This document shows, one piece after another, positions 62,354-64,000 of a stretch of 64,000 nt of DNA. The stretch's first letter is position 1. Every line of letters begins with the position of its first letter. Made by a program: the position numbers and the translations under genes. The DNA is from Paraburkholderia sp. CNPSo 3272 (lineage in GTDB: Bacteria > Pseudomonadota > Gammaproteobacteria > Burkholderiales > Burkholderiaceae): the NCBI RefSeq assembly GCF_024206495.1, contig NZ_JAMBPQ010000011.1, positions 143,538-207,537 on the forward strand, read 5' to 3'. The notes under the pieces were generated by a model, which saw only the letters and a program-made list of their open reading frames with translations, was not told the DNA's origin and did not search any database.

Positions 62354-63103
62354 GAGGTCGCTGTTTCTCAACTACAGGGGTATGCGCCGCCGCGTGGCGA
62401 ATCGAGACAGGTAAACCCGCGCGAGAGCTTTGCCGGCCTGTCGCCGGGGTGGGTGATTCGCTCACCTGGAATTCTAGCTTTGCCACTATCTTTTCAGCCA
62501 GCCATGCTCGGTGCCACCACCGGAGGTTCCCGGCGGGGGTGTGAACCGGATTCACTGACGATGTACCGCAATCGGCATTGGCCCATCTCATGCCGCATTC
62601 GTTGGTGGCGGCAATGCCCGATTCCGCGATGCCCAAACCTTGCGTCACGGCCTCATCCGGCCACAGGCGAATCATGCCGCCTTGCTCGCGATGCCTCGCC
62701 ATCAGCAGGCGCGGGGGGTCCACTCATGCTTCGCGGTCGGCGCAGCGGCCTTGCTACGCGACTTGCTCGGCATCGTGAGATGCGCGCTGCGCTCCGGTCG
62801 GTAGTTCTCCGTGAAACTGCAACGGAAGCAATGCGCCACGCCGGCGCCAGCCAGCGCCCAGCGAGGACTAAAAACGCGACCGGAGCGGGCGCGCTTTCGG
62901 GCGTCGCGCTGGCGCGCGGGTCGTCTCACCAGTGCGCCGTTCGCGCCGTGCGGGTCGCGGATGCAGCACCACGCTCATGCAGCCTGCCGCGCCGTTAGGC
63001 CGGACGTCCTTGCGTAGTGTCGTGACGTCAACCGACCCGCGCCCGCGGCGTTAACGATTGGGACGACGCAAACGTGCGCCGCCACCCCACCGAGGAAACA
63101 GAC
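62354..63103. other. Region without supported protein gene
   Basis: About 750 bp of GC-rich sequence. Frames of 75-247 aa exist but look like shadows; the leftward one at 62723-62289 runs through the terminator. A structured leftward RNA is possible because of that terminator. Confidence 0.35.
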
Positions 63104-63343
63104 ATGAAGAAGCTCGCTGCCGCTCTGATTGCATCGCTGTTCGCTACTGTCGCTTTCGCCCAAACTGCCGCCCCGGCCGCAACCGGCGCCGGCCAATCGG
63201 CTCCCGCCCAGTCGGCTACAGCCCCGGCCACGGCCGCACCCGTTGCGCACAAAAAGCACACCCACAAGGTGTCCTCGCATCACAAGGCAAAGCCGGTCAA
63301 GCTCGATAGTTCGAAAGTGGGCAGCAAGGATACGCTGAAGTAA
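63104..63343 (+). CDS. Small secreted Ala/Lys/His-rich protein, 79 aa
   Basis: ATG 63104 with GAGGAAACAG upstream. Signal peptide MKKLAAALIASLFATVAFAQ, then a low-complexity Ala/Thr/Pro/Gln segment and a His/Lys-rich tail (AHKKHTHKVSSHHKAK). Like PsiF-type or other small exported Burkholderia proteins; function unknown. Confidence 0.75.
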   Translation: MKKLAAALIASLFATVAFAQTAAPAATGAGQSAPAQSATAPATAAPVAHKKHTHKVSSHHKAKPVKLDSSKVGSKDTLK

Positions 63344-63649
63344 CCGCCCCGGTAGCGTGCAGTAAAAGCCAGCGGCGTCTGGAGTTGTCCACGCCGCCCG
63401 CGCGCGGGGTCACCACCCGCGCGCTTCCCCGCCTCTTCAACGCGCGGCCCCAGCCATGCGCCGTCCGCTTTTTCAATCCGCGCCACGCATCTGTTATCCG
63501 TCTGCCGCCTGCGGCTGTCCGGCCCCACGAGGGAATCGTGCTCAGGGCCTTACGGGTCTGTCCGGAATGCAGGCGCGCCGACGCCTTATTCCCCACGCGC
63601 AATAACGATGCCTGTATTGCGCGATATGCGATGCTGACGCAGCCCCACT

Positions 63650-63789
63650 CCGCAGTGCGGAGAGAATTGAGCTGGACGGCCGAAGCGGCGCAGGCCGAAG
63701 GCAGGATCGCGCCCAACGTCGATATCGAGCAGCTCGTGTTCGAGATCCTGGCTGCGTATTTCGGGGAAGTTGAACGCCCGTTTCGGTGA
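63650..63789 (+). pseudogene. TetR-family regulator C-terminal remnant
   Basis: The frame contains TAEAAQAEGRIAPNVDIEQL then VFEILAAYFG, typical of the C-terminal ligand domain of TetR-type regulators. The ~130 residues before it in frame are unrelated low-complexity sequence, so only a fragment remains. Confidence 0.5.
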
Positions 63790-63851
63790 AGTCGAACAGG
63801 CCAGGAGGGAGGTGCTGCGTAGTGCTTAGATTGTACTGCGCGTGTTCGAGA

Positions 63852-64000
63852 TCAGGCTACTTTTTGATCAGGTGCGTTCTTCTTGCGCATCGAATCGCCC
63901 TTCAGCGGGAGCTTGTGAGCCTGATGGACGAGGCGGTCGAGGATTGCGTCGGCGAGAGTCGGGTCTTGCAGCCAGGCGTGCCAGTGGTCAAGGGGCAATT
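63852..64000 (-). CDS. istB: IstB-type IS21 helper ATPase, C-terminal part, continues past window
   Basis: The minus-strand frame open to the right edge reads LPLDHWHAWLQDPTLADAIL, DRLVHQAHKLPLKGDSMRKK then NAPDQKVA and stop, the C-terminus of IS21-family IstB. IstB is the AAA+ regulator of the IstA transposase. The rest of the IS21 element must lie right of the window; its end is probably a short distance left of 63852. Confidence 0.88.
   Translation of the reverse strand, partial: LPLDHWHAWLQDPTLADAILDRLVHQAHKLPLKGDSMRKKNAPDQKVA

Noticed and set aside
62255..62998. 247-codon plus-strand frame
   Set aside because: Low-complexity Arg/Pro/Ser sequence starting within a terminator region; no ribosome-binding site.

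Overview
The window looks like the replication and maintenance backbone plus accessory cargo of a large plasmid or secondary replicon from a high-GC betaproteobacterium, most likely Burkholderiaceae (Paraburkholderia, Caballeronia or Burkholderia). The pointers are a Rep_3 initiator with an iteron origin, a ParAB pair with an array of 16-bp GTTT-N8-AAAC palindromes like the parS sites described for Burkholderia secondary replicons, a plasmid-type H-NS protein, and Burkholderia-like autotransporter, YXWV-repeat and small secreted proteins. The genus is inferred; no rRNA or housekeeping gene is present to confirm it.

Layout. 1-2.3 kb: 3' part of an FlhC-like regulator, two small genes and a CAP-domain lipoprotein. 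2.3-19.1 kb: one long leftward gene string that joins VirB8, VirB9 and VirB10-type secretion core proteins to a full type IVb (thin) pilus set: PilL/TcpQ-like, PilN secretin, PilO, PilP, PilQ ATPase, PilR, PilS pilin and PilV tip protein, with two lytic transglycosylases and a VirB9/TcpQ chimera. An IS605-type tnpB element sits inside it. No relaxase, VirB4, VirD4 or prepilin peptidase is in view. 19.2-20.2 kb: a KorB/ParB-type HTH regulator divergent from the operon, with two CGTTTAGGCGCCTAAACG palindromes between them. 20.2-25.1 kb: rep, oriV with about 17 iterons, parB, parA and eight parS-like sites, six of them in a tandem duplication of about 370 bp.

25.1-35.4 kb: a gene-poor stretch, then accessory genes: a two-gene cassette behind an operator-like inverted repeat, a DUF2971 protein, a membrane protein, a possibly DUF3800-like protein, and a coupled pair made of a 1015-aa RelA/SpoT-domain protein with a long helical extension and a 191-aa partner. 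35.4-38.8 kb: fatty acid hydroxylase, an intact IS5-family element, Tn3 and IS6 remnants, H-NS-like protein. 38.9-43.9 kb: a DUF3604 protein and a DASS-type permease, divergent from a GntR/UTRA regulator. 45.4-48.1 kb: an autotransporter. 48.7-52.1 kb: broken GGDEF and EAL pieces and three defective tyrosine recombinases. 52.1-57.3 kb: MazEF, a run of very small genes including a stand-alone ClpX-type zinc finger, a secreted trypsin-like protease, and a damaged CBASS-type nucleotidyltransferase joined out of frame to the remainder of a large helical protein. 57.6-64.0 kb: IS30, IS91, ISL3, TetR and IS21 remnants among small secreted or lipoprotein genes.

How it fits together. The Rep/iteron/ParABS block replicates and segregates the replicon, MazEF adds post-segregational stability, and the KorB-like protein probably controls the pilus/secretion operon, which could serve mating-pair formation or adhesion. 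The most unusual items are the VirB8-9-10/type IVb pilus hybrid with its VirB9-TcpQ chimera, pilins without a normal prepilin cleavage site, a TnpB lacking the canonical RuvC-II glutamate, and the RelA/SpoT-domain pair, which has the architecture expected of a toxin or anti-phage module.
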